Assembly (NCBI RefSeq): GCF_007860105.1
Contig: NZ_SJPU01000001.1
Location: 1,004,090-1,068,089 of the forward strand
Length of the DNA: 64,000 bases
Reading direction: 5' to 3'
Source of the DNA: Allorhodopirellula heiligendammensis
Lineage (GTDB): Bacteria; Planctomycetota; Planctomycetia; Pirellulales; Pirellulaceae
Shown here: positions 47,636-57,259 of the stretch, piece after piece
How positions within the stretch are numbered: the stretch's first letter is position 1
How the letters are laid out: each line of letters begins with the position of its first letter
The notes under the pieces: generated by a model
The model's database searches: none
What the model saw: the letters and a program-made list of their open reading frames with translations, nothing else
Told to the model about the DNA's origin: nothing
Position numbers and translations under genes: made by a program

Positions 47636-47917
47636 ATGGTACTCGCCGCGATACTGGCGCTCGCCGGCATGCTGACGGTAACTGTCATTGCACTGGGCAC
47701 GCAAGCTGTTCTCCAGTGGCGGATGCACCTTGAGTCAGAACGCGATCTGGAGTTCAAACGCGATCTCATTTCATTGGGGCATATGCCTGATCAAATAGCA
47801 AAAATTGTGCGAACACCCGAGCGGAGGAGCGTGCATGACATCCGACGGAAGCGTCATTCGCTAGTGAGTCGCAAAAAGATGGACCGTGCATTGCACGGAG
47901 AACGCTATTGCAACTAA
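47636..47917 (+). CDS. Small single-pass membrane protein
   Basis: The product is 93 residues from the ATG at 47636; the frame opens earlier (47432) but the upstream part is low-quality sequence. A transmembrane helix (MVLAAILALAGMLTVTVIALG) is followed by a charged amphipathic helix. That ends in FKRDLISLGHMPDQIAKIV, a pattern seen in many small planctomycete membrane proteins with a short cytoplasmic tail. The function is unknown. Confidence 0.55.
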   Translation: MVLAAILALAGMLTVTVIALGTQAVLQWRMHLESERDLEFKRDLISLGHMPDQIAKIVRTPERRSVHDIRRKRHSLVSRKKMDRALHGERYCN

Positions 47918-47972
47918 ATCTACTTCGCGCGGCCTTAATCGCTCATCCAGCGGAAACATGCACAGGAGGCCC

Positions 47973-50900
47973 TCAAGATAAGTAACGGCGTCGGAACCGA
48001 TCCTGCAATACGACAAAACTAGGCACCAGCACAGTACGGACATAGAGTGTGTCGATCAAAACTCCTACCGCCAGTGCGAAACCCAATTCCGTGATACCAC
48101 GCAAAGTTGTTTGCTGAAATTCGCCCGCAGCGTTGGGCGTGGTCAAGCCCAGCCAAGCAATGACCGGAGGCCACCACGCCGACGCGGTCATACTCAAGAA
48201 AGTCGCGGCCATCACGATCCCGCACGCAGTGACGATTCCGCCTGTTCTCGCGACTGCCCGCCGGACCGCGGCGAGCGACCCTAAACGCCGACGTTCTTCG
48301 ATAATGCGCGTCACCAAATAAACGTTATAGTCTTGCCCGACCGCTACTAAGATCACAAAGAGAAACAGTGGCAACTTCCAATCGAGTCCGAGGAAATCGG
48401 GGCCATCGATGGCTCTAAAAAACCAATACGTCAATCCTAGCGTCGCGTAGTAACTCAATAATACGGTGGCAATCAAATAAAGCGACAGGACGACGCGGCG
48501 CAGCACGATGATGAGCACGGCAAGCACCGCGAGAATCACCGCGATCTTGATTCGCCTGGTATCACGCAGCGTGACTTCGCGAAGATCAACAATCGATGCC
48601 GTCGTCCCGGTGTAATACAACTCCCATGACGCACCGCTTTCGCCCGTTTGGCTCTGCAGCACGCGGCGGGTTTCATCTTCAATCGTTTTTAATTTAACCG
48701 CCGCTGCTTGAGAAAACGGATCTTCCTGGACAATCACGTCCAGTCGAATCAGGCGGTCTGTGAACTGGGGTTCGTTGGCAACAAAGTGAATCCGGGAGAG
48801 TCGGTGGTTCTGCAATGCGCGGCGCCGCCATGCTTCCTTGCTGAGCAGACTCATCTCTCGCTCGGGTGGGAAATCGCCCAGCGGATCAGTGAGTGATCGT
48901 ACCCGACGCACGCCATCGATATCGTAGAGTGACTCCGTCAATCGCGTTCGTGTCGCTGTGAGAGTTGCCTCATCCTGATCCACCCTGGCCAGCGCGAGCA
49001 CGGAAATCGGTGCGAACTCGCCCACACCGAAATTGCGATCGAGCGTCTGCATACCTTGTCGACTGCCCGCGGTCTGAGGCAGCTGACCGCTTAGATCATA
49101 GGTGACGTCTCGTTCATGGATGCGTCCCCCGATCGCGGGCATAATCAGCAGCAACCATCCCGCCGCCAAAGTCCAGATCGGGTACCGAGTCAGCGCGATC
49201 GATGCAGCATTCCACGCTCGACTGCCACCATTCATTCGCCGGTGCTCCGTCACGCGATTTGCAGGTTGCTCGGCACCGCTCGGGCTGCGACTGGGCAACA
49301 GAGAAATGACGGGTCGGCGGTCGGAACTGGTGATCTTGTTTGGCCAGAACACGATCGGTCCTAACAGCCGTAGACATGCAGGGGTCAAGGTCATGCATAC
49401 GAGTAAGCCGATGCCTAGGCAAATGGCAATGACAGGTCCCGTGTGGTGAAACTTGCCGAACTCAGCAAACCACATCATGCCGAGCCCCACGATCGTCGTC
49501 AGCGCACTGCCGAGCAGCGCACTGCTGACGCCTCCAAGGGCGCGTTCGCAAGCGACCGGCCATGGATGGATGGCGGCTTCCTCCCGCAACCGAGAGATCA
49601 AAAACAAACAGTAGTCCGTGCCGGCACCAAAAAGAATCACCACGACAAAAATTCGACTCGTCGTGTACACCTTCAAGTCCAAACCCAACCCCGGGCTACT
49701 CGCCGATATCCCCGCAAGTGTAGTCACGGCGGCGGTCGCCACCATCACGGCCACCGCAATCGTGACTAACGGAACTGCGACGAGCAAAGGGGCTCGGTAC
49801 ACTACCGCCAAGATGATCAAAATCATGATGATCGTGAACGATTCGGTATACGCGATCGCCGAACTCGCTGCCAACAAGGTCTCGCCGCCGATCGCGGCCG
49901 ACCCCGTGATGCGAACTTGAAGATCATCCGCCTGCGCAAGTTCGTCGGCACGCAAGTATTCACGCTGATACTGAACGCACTGCTCGACAATCTGCCGTAG
50001 TTGAGTGAGCAGCTCGATATTGCCTGTTGCTGCCAGTTCACTGGCGAGCGGCAGCACGGCGATTCTCGCGTGGGTCCGCCGTAGTTGCGCGCCAATGACA
50101 GGTTCCTTCCAGCTGTAAACGTCCAGTAGAACTTGCCATTCATCGAGATCGCGCTCTGCGATTGGAATCGTGCTGGACTCAATGTTGGGAGCGAGTACCT
50201 TGGCTGACGCAAGGTCCTCTTCGATGAGCGCTGGATCGGCACAGCGAAACCTCGCTAGCTCTCCACGATCCTGATAGGCGATCGCCAGTCGTGGTTCGTA
50301 GGCGGTTGGGGCACGTGAGGGAACACGGTCTCCGAGCAGTTTATAGAAGTCTGCATCGATTTCGATCGCTTGATCGAATGCCTCCACCGCTGCGCCCAGC
50401 CAACGCTGGGCAGAGTTGCTCCTCTCGTCGAGAATCACTGGCTTCGTGTCGGCCGAATCCGCCGCGCCCTCTCCCGAGTTGGCACCCGCCTCGACAGTCA
50501 GCTCCGTTGAATCAACGATCGGAGTAACATCCCCCGATGCTGCATTGGGCAGCATATCAGGCTGAGGCAACATTGGTTCGTCAGGCGGTACGTCACCACA
50601 GGCGATGCGTTCGGATCGCTGCCAACAAACCTCACCTAAGCGGTGGTAAAGCCGCCGCAAAACGTCGAGACCGAGTAGATGATCCCGCGTGGCAAACGGC
50701 TCGTCATCTTTCGCGAAGACGAGCACCATTTGGCTACGTGCTCGTGTCCCCTTGAATGCCCGATCGAGCAGACGCCCACCGGCCACACTATTCTGTGTCG
50801 ACGGCAGGTAGTCAAAGTCACCATCGAGCGCCACCGACTTCCACGACGGCGCCATACCCTTGGCGAGTACCGCGATGAGCAGCCACGCTATGACAATAAA

Positions 50901-50981
50901 ACCAGCGTGCGCCATCACGCGGCGTGCGAATCTCATCGACAGCGGATTGGCTTTCAATCGATTTACTTTCTCGGTTAGCAC
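47973..50981 (-). CDS. MMPL/RND-family transporter
   Basis: The product is 1002 residues from a GTG at 50981; the ATG at 50936 is an alternative start. Two homologous halves each have one N-terminal helix, a large periplasmic domain and five or more helices. GAGTDYCLFLISRLREE and VAVGQDYNVYLVTRIIEE are the two GxxxDY-type proton-relay motifs typical of MmpL proteins. The first periplasmic domain carries a long insertion (~residues 130-260) rich in Asp, Pro and Ser. The substrate is probably a lipid. It starts 13 bases after the secretin-like gene and is likely cotranscribed with it. It is the second MMPL in the window. Confidence 0.92.
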   Translation of the reverse strand: MLTEKVNRLKANPLSMRFARRVMAHAGFIVIAWLLIAVLAKGMAPSWKSVALDGDFDYLPSTQNSVAGGRLLDRAFKGTRARSQMVLVFAKDDEPFATRDHLLGLDVLRRLYHRLGEVCWQRSERIACGDVPPDEPMLPQPDMLPNAASGDVTPIVDSTELTVEAGANSGEGAADSADTKPVILDERSNSAQRWLGAAVEAFDQAIEIDADFYKLLGDRVPSRAPTAYEPRLAIAYQDRGELARFRCADPALIEEDLASAKVLAPNIESSTIPIAERDLDEWQVLLDVYSWKEPVIGAQLRRTHARIAVLPLASELAATGNIELLTQLRQIVEQCVQYQREYLRADELAQADDLQVRITGSAAIGGETLLAASSAIAYTESFTIIMILIILAVVYRAPLLVAVPLVTIAVAVMVATAAVTTLAGISASSPGLGLDLKVYTTSRIFVVVILFGAGTDYCLFLISRLREEAAIHPWPVACERALGGVSSALLGSALTTIVGLGMMWFAEFGKFHHTGPVIAICLGIGLLVCMTLTPACLRLLGPIVFWPNKITSSDRRPVISLLPSRSPSGAEQPANRVTEHRRMNGGSRAWNAASIALTRYPIWTLAAGWLLLIMPAIGGRIHERDVTYDLSGQLPQTAGSRQGMQTLDRNFGVGEFAPISVLALARVDQDEATLTATRTRLTESLYDIDGVRRVRSLTDPLGDFPPEREMSLLSKEAWRRRALQNHRLSRIHFVANEPQFTDRLIRLDVIVQEDPFSQAAAVKLKTIEDETRRVLQSQTGESGASWELYYTGTTASIVDLREVTLRDTRRIKIAVILAVLAVLIIVLRRVVLSLYLIATVLLSYYATLGLTYWFFRAIDGPDFLGLDWKLPLFLFVILVAVGQDYNVYLVTRIIEERRRLGSLAAVRRAVARTGGIVTACGIVMAATFLSMTASAWWPPVIAWLGLTTPNAAGEFQQTTLRGITELGFALAVGVLIDTLYVRTVLVPSFVVLQDRFRRRYLS

Positions 50982-50993
50982 AGGTTCAGAATG

Positions 50994-53900
50994 CTACCGA
51001 TCTCCCTGTGGAGGACCACTTCCACCGCGGTCTCGACCGCCTCCACGCTCACCGCCGCGGTCGCCTCCCCGATCTCGGTCGCCGCCACGGTCCGAACGAC
51101 GGTCTCTGCTGCCGCGATCATCGGTGCGTCGGTCAGAACTACGAAAGTCGGAAGCTCGACCTCGTGCCGATTCGCCCATCGTCGTTGTGCCTAACGCGGA
51201 CATTGCCTGCCGCAAAGTTTCGGCCGAAATATCTCCGGAAAACGTGACAATCTCAATTTCGCCACCGGGCTGGGCGGCGCGATCGAGTTTTTCGATCATC
51301 GATACAATCAATTCTAACAGCGATTCACCTTCGGCGCTCACCAACAGCGTGTTGCCAAGCTCGTCGACACCAATTGATAACTTACCATTGAACGAAAAGT
51401 CATTGCCACCACCGCTACGACCGCTCTCAGAGTCTTCTAACCCGGAACCCTCACTGCGATTGCTCGAACGTTTGCTGCCGTTGTTGCCACCACCTCCGGC
51501 TGAGAACGCCTTGTCGTTACTGCTGAGCAAATCACGGTAGGCCTCTTTGACTGTCTCAGCAATTTTCTCACTACGACCATAGCGAACGGTGACAAGTTTC
51601 GTAAACCGGCTGAGTTTGGGATTGACTGGCTCGGCAACATCCCACAGTTCGATCAGCTCGCGAATCGTTTGCAGCTGCGCCCCTGAAGCACCGGTGACAA
51701 TGATGGTTCCCGTATCCGAATTGGGTAAAAACCTCAGTTTGCCGCCTTTAGCAAGTCCCGTGGGTCCGTCATCGCTCGCATCGCCACCACCGAAGATCCA
51801 GCGATAAATATCATTTGAGTCATCATCCTTTTCCTCAGGATCTTCAAAGTAATCCTCCAAATCGAGTGTCAGCAACGTCACCGAGGCGTTCTTGATTTTG
51901 AAGACTTCATAAGATCGGCTCGGCGGTTTGATGTCGAGCATCAAATTCTCTAGCTTATCGAGCGCTTTCGTGTCGCTGCTCGACAGCACCAGGTTGCCCT
52001 GCGCGTCAAAACGTATTTCAACGGGGGCGGGATTGGCCTCGTCCGACTGGCTCGCAGCAGACTGGTCGGCGGTCAACATGACGGCGGCATAGGCCGCTTG
52101 ATCCCGCGGCCAGGCACGAACGTCATTCCCGTCTTTCACAATAGGTTCGTCGTCGGACTTCTTCGACGGTTTGTCGGGCTCCGATTGGGAGTCCAGCGAC
52201 TCTTCGGAACTATCCCCCTCCTCGGTCTCGGCACCGCTCCGGCCGGCAGGATCAGAAAGCTCGTCTTCACTCGGCAAGATCAACTCATTGGGTGACATGG
52301 CCTGCCACTGCGCTTTGAGCTGCCTCAAGTACTCGAGTGTCTCAGGATTGGCTGATGCTTCGATCACGCGGACGGTTTGCCCGCTGCCGCCGGGCGGTGG
52401 AAGTTCACCAAGCTTGATCAACAGCGAGCGCACTTCCTCCATTTCCGCCTCGTTGGCCCACAACAGCACCTGCCGGTAGCTCGTGTTCGCCGCGACGCGG
52501 AATTCGTCGTCGTCCGTATCCTCGTCATCGCCGCCTCCGAAACCGTAATACGAGTATCGGCTGCGACGACTGTTGTTGTCGTCCTCCTTGCTCTTGCCCA
52601 TCAGAAATGAAATGGATTCAGTAACGGCAGCTGCATCAAGCCGCCGCAACTGCAAAACCTCAAATCGGCGTTTTCCGCCATCGAGGCGTTCGATCAATGA
52701 TTTGATAATGAATCGATCTGCGGCCGCGCCGGACACGATGACGGCCTTGTTGTCCTTATCGACACGAATTCTCGTCGTCGGTTCGAGCACGTTCATCTCC
52801 TGAGCAATCTCGATCAGTTTCTCGGGATCCAACGACACCAATCGATAAACTTCAACGCGGCTGGTAGCGTCAGTGAGCGACTTCAGTGAACCGCCAGGCA
52901 CGTCGATTCGCTTGATGAATTCTGCGGCGATGGCCACCCGGTCAATGGGTGCCCGCACGAGGACCGAGTTTTGCCGCACATTGGCCACGATCGAAATTTC
53001 CACTTCGCTTTTGGCTGGAGGAGGTTGTCCCCCCTGTTGCTGCTGTTGCTGCATCCGCCGCATCATCTCCATCTGATCGCGGCTCATTGGTGCCGCACTC
53101 TTCTCTTTGACGCCGAGGAACTCCTCGAGCAGCGTTTTCGCCTCCTCCGCTGGAATGTGACGCAACCGAAATTCGGGGGCCAAGGCATCGCGGCTGGCCG
53201 AGTCACGCTCTTCGCCCAGCAGACGGGCAACCTCGCGAAGATTGACCGCTGCGTCCATTGCCTCGATGCGGTTCGTCGTCGCCAACGCAGTCATCTTTCC
53301 TGAGCCACTGAGCATCGGTGCCAGCTCGACAGCCAGTTTTTCAGCCGACAGCCAGCCCGCGTCTAACATCGTTCGCACGAACGAGTGATTGGGCAGTTTC
53401 TGTAGCTCTTCGACAGTCACCCAGTGCACCATCCCGGGATTGATGGCGTCCGTCTTCACGATGGTAATGCCACCCTCCAGCTCGAGCATCGTGTAACCAC
53501 GTGCCAGCAAATGACGATTGATCAGGTCAGCAGTGTCAGAGATCGACAGGCGCCCGGGACTGACGAGGTTGACAGCGTCACCCGGCAATTCTTGCCAATC
53601 AATTGGTTGACCCGAGATATCTGACAGCCATCCGACCAAATCAATCCAGCCTTGATTGCGGAACCGGAAACCCACCTTCCCGTCCTCGCCCACGGTGGCC
53701 TTGAGTTCGGCAGGATCTCCTTGAGGCAGGTCTAAACCGTCCCGACGAACAACTTTTGGCGGGTTGGATCCTTCGCCACCGTCTTTTTTGGCATCGCCCT
53801 CACCCTTAGCCTCGTCCGGCTTCTCCCCTTCTTTGCCGGGCTCAGTCGGCCCACCTGAACCTCCGGGCTGGCCCGGCGGAGGTCCGCCTCGCGATGGACG

Positions 53901-54026
53901 CACCATCCCGGGCGGTCCTTTGGAGAACGGATCTTGAGCCACAGCGGTGGAACATGTCGTCGTCAATAGCGCAGCGGTCGCCAGAATTGGAGCTGTGGCC
54001 AGTAACTGAGTCCAAAAAATACGCAC
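50994..54026 (-). CDS. Secretin N-domain (GspD-like) repeat protein without pore domain
   Basis: The product is 1010 residues. A signal peptide (to about TAVAQ, residue 31) is followed by a Pro/Gly-rich linker. Several NolW/secretin N-type segments follow, for example YRLVSLDPEKLIEIAQEMN, FEVLQLRRLDAAAVTESI and FTKLVTVRYGRSEKIAETV. They alternate with charged low-complexity linkers. The C-terminal beta-barrel (secretin) domain is missing. Instead the last ~70 residues are an Arg/Asp/Gly-rich tail (GGDRDRGGDRGGERGG). The protein is probably periplasmic and may form rings or scaffolds without a channel. It lies between the lipoprotein gene and the MMPL gene on one strand. Confidence 0.82.
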   Translation of the reverse strand: MRIFWTQLLATAPILATAALLTTTCSTAVAQDPFSKGPPGMVRPSRGGPPPGQPGGSGGPTEPGKEGEKPDEAKGEGDAKKDGGEGSNPPKVVRRDGLDLPQGDPAELKATVGEDGKVGFRFRNQGWIDLVGWLSDISGQPIDWQELPGDAVNLVSPGRLSISDTADLINRHLLARGYTMLELEGGITIVKTDAINPGMVHWVTVEELQKLPNHSFVRTMLDAGWLSAEKLAVELAPMLSGSGKMTALATTNRIEAMDAAVNLREVARLLGEERDSASRDALAPEFRLRHIPAEEAKTLLEEFLGVKEKSAAPMSRDQMEMMRRMQQQQQQGGQPPPAKSEVEISIVANVRQNSVLVRAPIDRVAIAAEFIKRIDVPGGSLKSLTDATSRVEVYRLVSLDPEKLIEIAQEMNVLEPTTRIRVDKDNKAVIVSGAAADRFIIKSLIERLDGGKRRFEVLQLRRLDAAAVTESISFLMGKSKEDDNNSRRSRYSYYGFGGGDDEDTDDDEFRVAANTSYRQVLLWANEAEMEEVRSLLIKLGELPPPGGSGQTVRVIEASANPETLEYLRQLKAQWQAMSPNELILPSEDELSDPAGRSGAETEEGDSSEESLDSQSEPDKPSKKSDDEPIVKDGNDVRAWPRDQAAYAAVMLTADQSAASQSDEANPAPVEIRFDAQGNLVLSSSDTKALDKLENLMLDIKPPSRSYEVFKIKNASVTLLTLDLEDYFEDPEEKDDDSNDIYRWIFGGGDASDDGPTGLAKGGKLRFLPNSDTGTIIVTGASGAQLQTIRELIELWDVAEPVNPKLSRFTKLVTVRYGRSEKIAETVKEAYRDLLSSNDKAFSAGGGGNNGSKRSSNRSEGSGLEDSESGRSGGGNDFSFNGKLSIGVDELGNTLLVSAEGESLLELIVSMIEKLDRAAQPGGEIEIVTFSGDISAETLRQAMSALGTTTMGESARGRASDFRSSDRRTDDRGSRDRRSDRGGDRDRGGDRGGERGGGRDRGGSGPPQGDR

Positions 54027-54165
54027 AGTGAGAACAATCGCCAGCGGAAACTAAAGTCAGAGCGAACTCGACAGCCGAGAACTCTGGCCCACTAGTATGA
54101 CTGTATTCTCGCCGAAAAACAAACCATTTTTGCGATGTAAGGGCAGAGTGATGTCCGGTGACGAT

Positions 54166-55653
54166 TTAACGCCGGGGCAACCAACCAGCAACCGATGGTT
54201 GTTTTTTCAAGCTGATCTCTGATTCACACCGAAGATCGCGAGCGCCAGCTTCGAATCGCGCGAAAAACACCACTGCCTCCCCGACCGGCACCTTCTCGTG
54301 CCAGCGGATGGGGACTGTGATCGCGTATCCGCTCGCAGGGTTTGCCAAGCTCGATGTCTCAAGCTGCCGCAATTTCTCAGTATCAAAATCCCAGCGACCT
54401 AACTTTGCCTCGTCTCCGCTCTTGTTGGGATCCAGCGCGATGATGGTAAGGCGCGAGTTATTGGTAGGTAATGGACGTGGGGTCGCTGCATCGGGCGATC
54501 GCAGCGGATCGATCGGATCGTGCGTCCGGCCTAGAACGGCGATTGGATGGCCGAATTGATCGTCCGCCCGAATCGTCAGGTCCACTCCTTCGGTCACGAC
54601 TACAGGCGTCCCCTCGGCAACACTCTGCTCACCACTGGGATTCCGCAACCTCGTTTCTTCTTCCGCGCTGATTCGCACCCGGCTGGTGGTGGCATCGATC
54701 CTAATCTTGGTAGGTTGAAGTTCAATTTTCGGCGTGGAACCCGCAACCGGCCCCAGACCGCCGAGCATGCTCACGCCTGGCAACTCAATCTTGCTCGGAT
54801 CGTCATCGGACTGCCCATCACGTGAACTCGGCGGTAGCGGGATGCCAGGATCAATTGGCTCAATCTCCAAGTCCTCTGTGCCCGGAGGGACAGGGCCGCC
54901 CGGTGGCGGCAGCAACTGAAAGCCAGGAGCCTCGCTCTTGCTCTCACCGGATTCTCCCTTGTCTGGATCGGTTGGAGTAGGAATAGGAACGGGGCGTTGC
55001 AATGTCCCTGGGTCGACAAGCGTACCAGGATCGACCAGATCGCCGGGATCCACCAACTCTCCTGGCTCGATCAGTGCGTCCATGTCTGGGAGGTCATCAT
55101 AGTCATCGTCCCTCGCGCGGTCCGTGTTCGCATCTGGCACCGGAGCCGCCGGCGGGTTCGCGTCCGGAGTCTTCGGTCCGGGAGGGATCGTTTCACGGGG
55201 AGGATCCCGCAGCGGCCTGCCACGGTTGGGGGCCCCCTTTGTTGTCCCTGAAGCCCCGCCATCGGTCCCGTCACTCGCCCGAAATTCAGGTGAGTTCGCA
55301 GGCACATAAGTTGGATCGGATTCTGCCGGATCTACCTTTCTCGACGCCGTGGAATCGGCGAGTCGCTCGCGGCGAAGTTTGTCGATCAGGATGCGGTTTT
55401 CGTAATCGGCTTCGTACAGCTGGTCCTCTAGCTGCCGTACCTCACGCTGCAGCGATTGCCGATAAAGATCCTCCTGTGCTCGGCCGCGACATCCCGTCAG
55501 CGTGAGCAGCACGCCCACGCACAGTACGCCTGCCAACGGCCATTGCCACGCGGCCTGGGCGGCACGCGATCGAGCTCCTTGGTCAGCGGTCGTAGGGCGG
55601 TCGGGAATGCGTTTCAACGGTTCGTTCGCATGGAAAGTCAATTGGCAGATCAC
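54166..55653 (-). CDS. Lipoprotein with coiled coil and Pro/Asp-rich repeats
   Basis: The product is 495 residues if started at 55653. A hydrophobic segment ending in the lipobox LTGC (~residue 54) predicts lipid anchoring. A coiled coil follows (LQREVRQLEDQLYEADYENR). Then comes a Pro/Asp/Gly-rich region with a near-repeat GELVDPGDLVDPGTLVDPGTL. The C-terminal ~200 residues look beta-rich (TTSRVRISAEEETRLRN, YAITVPIRWHEKVPVGEAVVFFARF). I do not recognise a family. Position upstream of the secretin-like gene suggests a joint envelope complex. Confidence 0.75.
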   Translation of the reverse strand: MICQLTFHANEPLKRIPDRPTTADQGARSRAAQAAWQWPLAGVLCVGVLLTLTGCRGRAQEDLYRQSLQREVRQLEDQLYEADYENRILIDKLRRERLADSTASRKVDPAESDPTYVPANSPEFRASDGTDGGASGTTKGAPNRGRPLRDPPRETIPPGPKTPDANPPAAPVPDANTDRARDDDYDDLPDMDALIEPGELVDPGDLVDPGTLVDPGTLQRPVPIPTPTDPDKGESGESKSEAPGFQLLPPPGGPVPPGTEDLEIEPIDPGIPLPPSSRDGQSDDDPSKIELPGVSMLGGLGPVAGSTPKIELQPTKIRIDATTSRVRISAEEETRLRNPSGEQSVAEGTPVVVTEGVDLTIRADDQFGHPIAVLGRTHDPIDPLRSPDAATPRPLPTNNSRLTIIALDPNKSGDEAKLGRWDFDTEKLRQLETSSLANPASGYAITVPIRWHEKVPVGEAVVFFARFEAGARDLRCESEISLKKQPSVAGWLPRR

Positions 55654-55831
55654 TTAGTTACCTAGCGAACTATCAAATCCAACACCCAGCCGTCAACGGA
55701 AATTCGTCTCTGCGAGCGATGTGGACGATGTGATCAAGAAAAGTGCGCCCACGGTCTTGACGCACCTGCGGATGACCCGATAAACTCCGCCCCTCACAGG
55801 CCAACCAGGTTCACTGGGTGGCAACAACCTC

Positions 55832-55904
55832 GGGGGATTAGCTCAGTTGGGAGAGCGCCTGCATGGCATGCAGGAGGTCATCGGTTCAAGTCCGTTATCC
55901 TCCA
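55832..55904 (+). tRNA. tRNA-Ala (anticodon GGC)
   Basis: The 73-base cloverleaf has acceptor GGGGGAT paired with ATCCTCC, including G3-U70, the main alanine identity element. The discriminator is A. The anticodon stem CCTGC/GCAGG with loop ATGGCAT gives anticodon GGC. The T arm contains GGTTCAAGTCC. CCA is not encoded. A strong terminator follows 14 bases downstream. Confidence 0.96.
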
Positions 55905-55918
55905 CTACCCGGAACATG

Positions 55919-55952
55919 AGCCGCTGATCAAATGCGATCAGCGGCTTTTTTT
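55919..55952 (+). terminator. Rho-independent terminator after tRNA-Ala
   Basis: An 11-bp perfect stem (55919-55929 with 55936-55946) and a 6-base loop are followed by a run of seven T, counting the last stem base. It terminates the tRNA-Ala transcript. Confidence 0.93.
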
Positions 55953-56219
55953 AAAGCCTTTTCGGTGTGAATCGCTGGTCGGAAAAAGTTCAATCAGTTC
56001 GTGCGATTTGGGGCATGAATTCGCAAGTGGTTTTTAACCAATGACTTGCGGGGTTTCACTGTCCACTATCCTCACCTCGTGTTTAAGCTTGTTTCAAGTC
56101 CGGCTCGGGGAGCTTGGCTTAGTCTGGTCACACTCCGACCCGTTAACCCTCGGTCACAAGTGCTTTTGTAGCGAAGGGTTATGTCGTTTAGAAGCGATGT
56201 CAGACATTCGGAATTGGCC
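55953..56219. other. Region between tRNA-Ala terminator and sulfatase remnant
   Basis: Apart from the non-homologous tail of the truncated sulfatase frame, no gene, RNA or repeat is visible here. No copy of the tRNA-Ala 3' end, as expected for an integration site, was seen. Confidence 0.4.
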
Positions 56220-56479
56220 GGTCGGAGAGTAGCACAGATGCACGCGTTGGTGAACTTCATGCCCTCGCGAGCCAAACGCTCGACATTCGGCATCTGCAGC
56301 ACCGGCGTGCGGGAATTCGGCATCGAGTCATCCATAGCAATCCTAGACCCGTTCCACGCCCAGGCATCAATATGCAGAAGAACGATGTTCGGCTTCTCAG
56401 CGGCCAAGCCTGTGCCAGCCAGCAGAAATGCGAATAAGAAAGACAAACTCGCTTGAGCGATTGATCCCGCTGGATTCAT
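56220..56479 (-). pseudogene. Truncated sulfatase remnant
   Basis: From the ATG at 56479 the frame encodes a signal peptide ([17 protein letters not shown]) and the first part of a sulfatase ([32 protein letters not shown]). Homology then stops just before the place where C-x-P-S-R should occur. The remaining ~50 residues down to the stop at 56072 are unrelated sequence. The active-site Cys and all of the catalytic core are lost. This looks like the 5' end of a sulfatase gene left after a deletion at the end of the sulfatase cluster. A short secreted product could still be made. Confidence 0.75.
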
Positions 56480-56534
56480 GGAAGTTCCTGGATCGTTATG
56501 ACTACACGTTGTTTGTTTACAGGAATTCAAATAC

Positions 56535-57245
56535 TTATTCATTGGTCTTTGATCGAAACTTGCGAACACGAATCGATCGAAACGAAACGTGGCGTGCTTT
56601 CTCTGGTGACTTCTTCACACCGTGTACCTGCAGCGAGATCACGCCCGAAGGATACCTCGCATACGCTTCATCATCGGCGACATCCGCAACTTGTTTGCCA
56701 TTGATCCAGGTTTGAATTCGCGGGCCGACGGCCACTACACGCAGCTTGTTCCATTCTCCGTTGACCATCAGCTCGTTCCGAGTCAGGTCTTCCTGGGGCG
56801 TGATCCAGGCACCATTGCCCTGGTTGAAGATGTGTCCGGAACGCCCCGGAGATTTTCCAATATCGACTTGAGGGCCGTGGGTCGATTCCCTCGCTTGGCC
56901 TTTCGCGTTCTTGCGAGTCAACCCGGTCCGGATTTGAATGCCCGAGTTCAAGTCCGTGTGGTGAAGTTTGACTTCCAGTTCGAGTTCGAAATCACCGTAC
57001 TCTTCGACCGTGTGTAGAAACTGAGTCTGGCTGGAACTCGTGCCGACGATGACGCCGTCGACAATCGCGAACTGCTTGTTGTCGCGAGAACGTTTCCAGC
57101 CATCGAGATTTTTGCCGTCAAACAGCGTGGCCCAATTATCGGCGAAGGCGGAGCCACAGCAAAGCAAGATCGCAACGAGCACGATGGTTGAAAAACACCG
57201 TAGCGTTGTCGAAAGATTAGAACGACAGGATGAAGCGGAAAGCAT
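56535..57245 (-). CDS. DUF1080 / 3-keto-disaccharide hydrolase-type protein
   Basis: The product is 236 residues. A signal peptide (ending near GSAFA-DN) precedes [14 protein letters not shown], the typical start of a DUF1080 domain. [19 protein letters not shown] and [22 protein letters not shown] follow. The fold is a concanavalin-like beta sandwich. Family members include 3-keto-glycoside hydrolases, but many have no assigned activity. It follows the Tat-exported Gfo/Idh gene by 14 bases, a pairing that fits 3-keto-sugar chemistry. It is the last intact gene of the sulfatase cluster. Confidence 0.9.
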   Translation of the reverse strand: MLSASSCRSNLSTTLRCFSTIVLVAILLCCGSAFADNWATLFDGKNLDGWKRSRDNKQFAIVDGVIVGTSSSQTQFLHTVEEYGDFELELEVKLHHTDLNSGIQIRTGLTRKNAKGQARESTHGPQVDIGKSPGRSGHIFNQGNGAWITPQEDLTRNELMVNGEWNKLRVVAVGPRIQTWINGKQVADVADDEAYARYPSGVISLQVHGVKKSPEKARHVSFRSIRVRKFRSKTNE

Positions 57246-57259
57246 TTGAGGTCCTTGGG

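Noticed and set aside
51000-51120. Tandem-repeat-like DNA rich in CCGCGGTC/CGGTC units
   Set aside because: It is the coding sequence of the Arg/Asp/Gly-rich tail of the secretin-like protein, not a satellite or CRISPR.
55832-55904. tRNA-Ala as attachment site of a genomic island
   Set aside because: No integrase and no repeat of the tRNA 3' end were seen in the window. The sulfatase cluster next to it may still extend beyond the edge.
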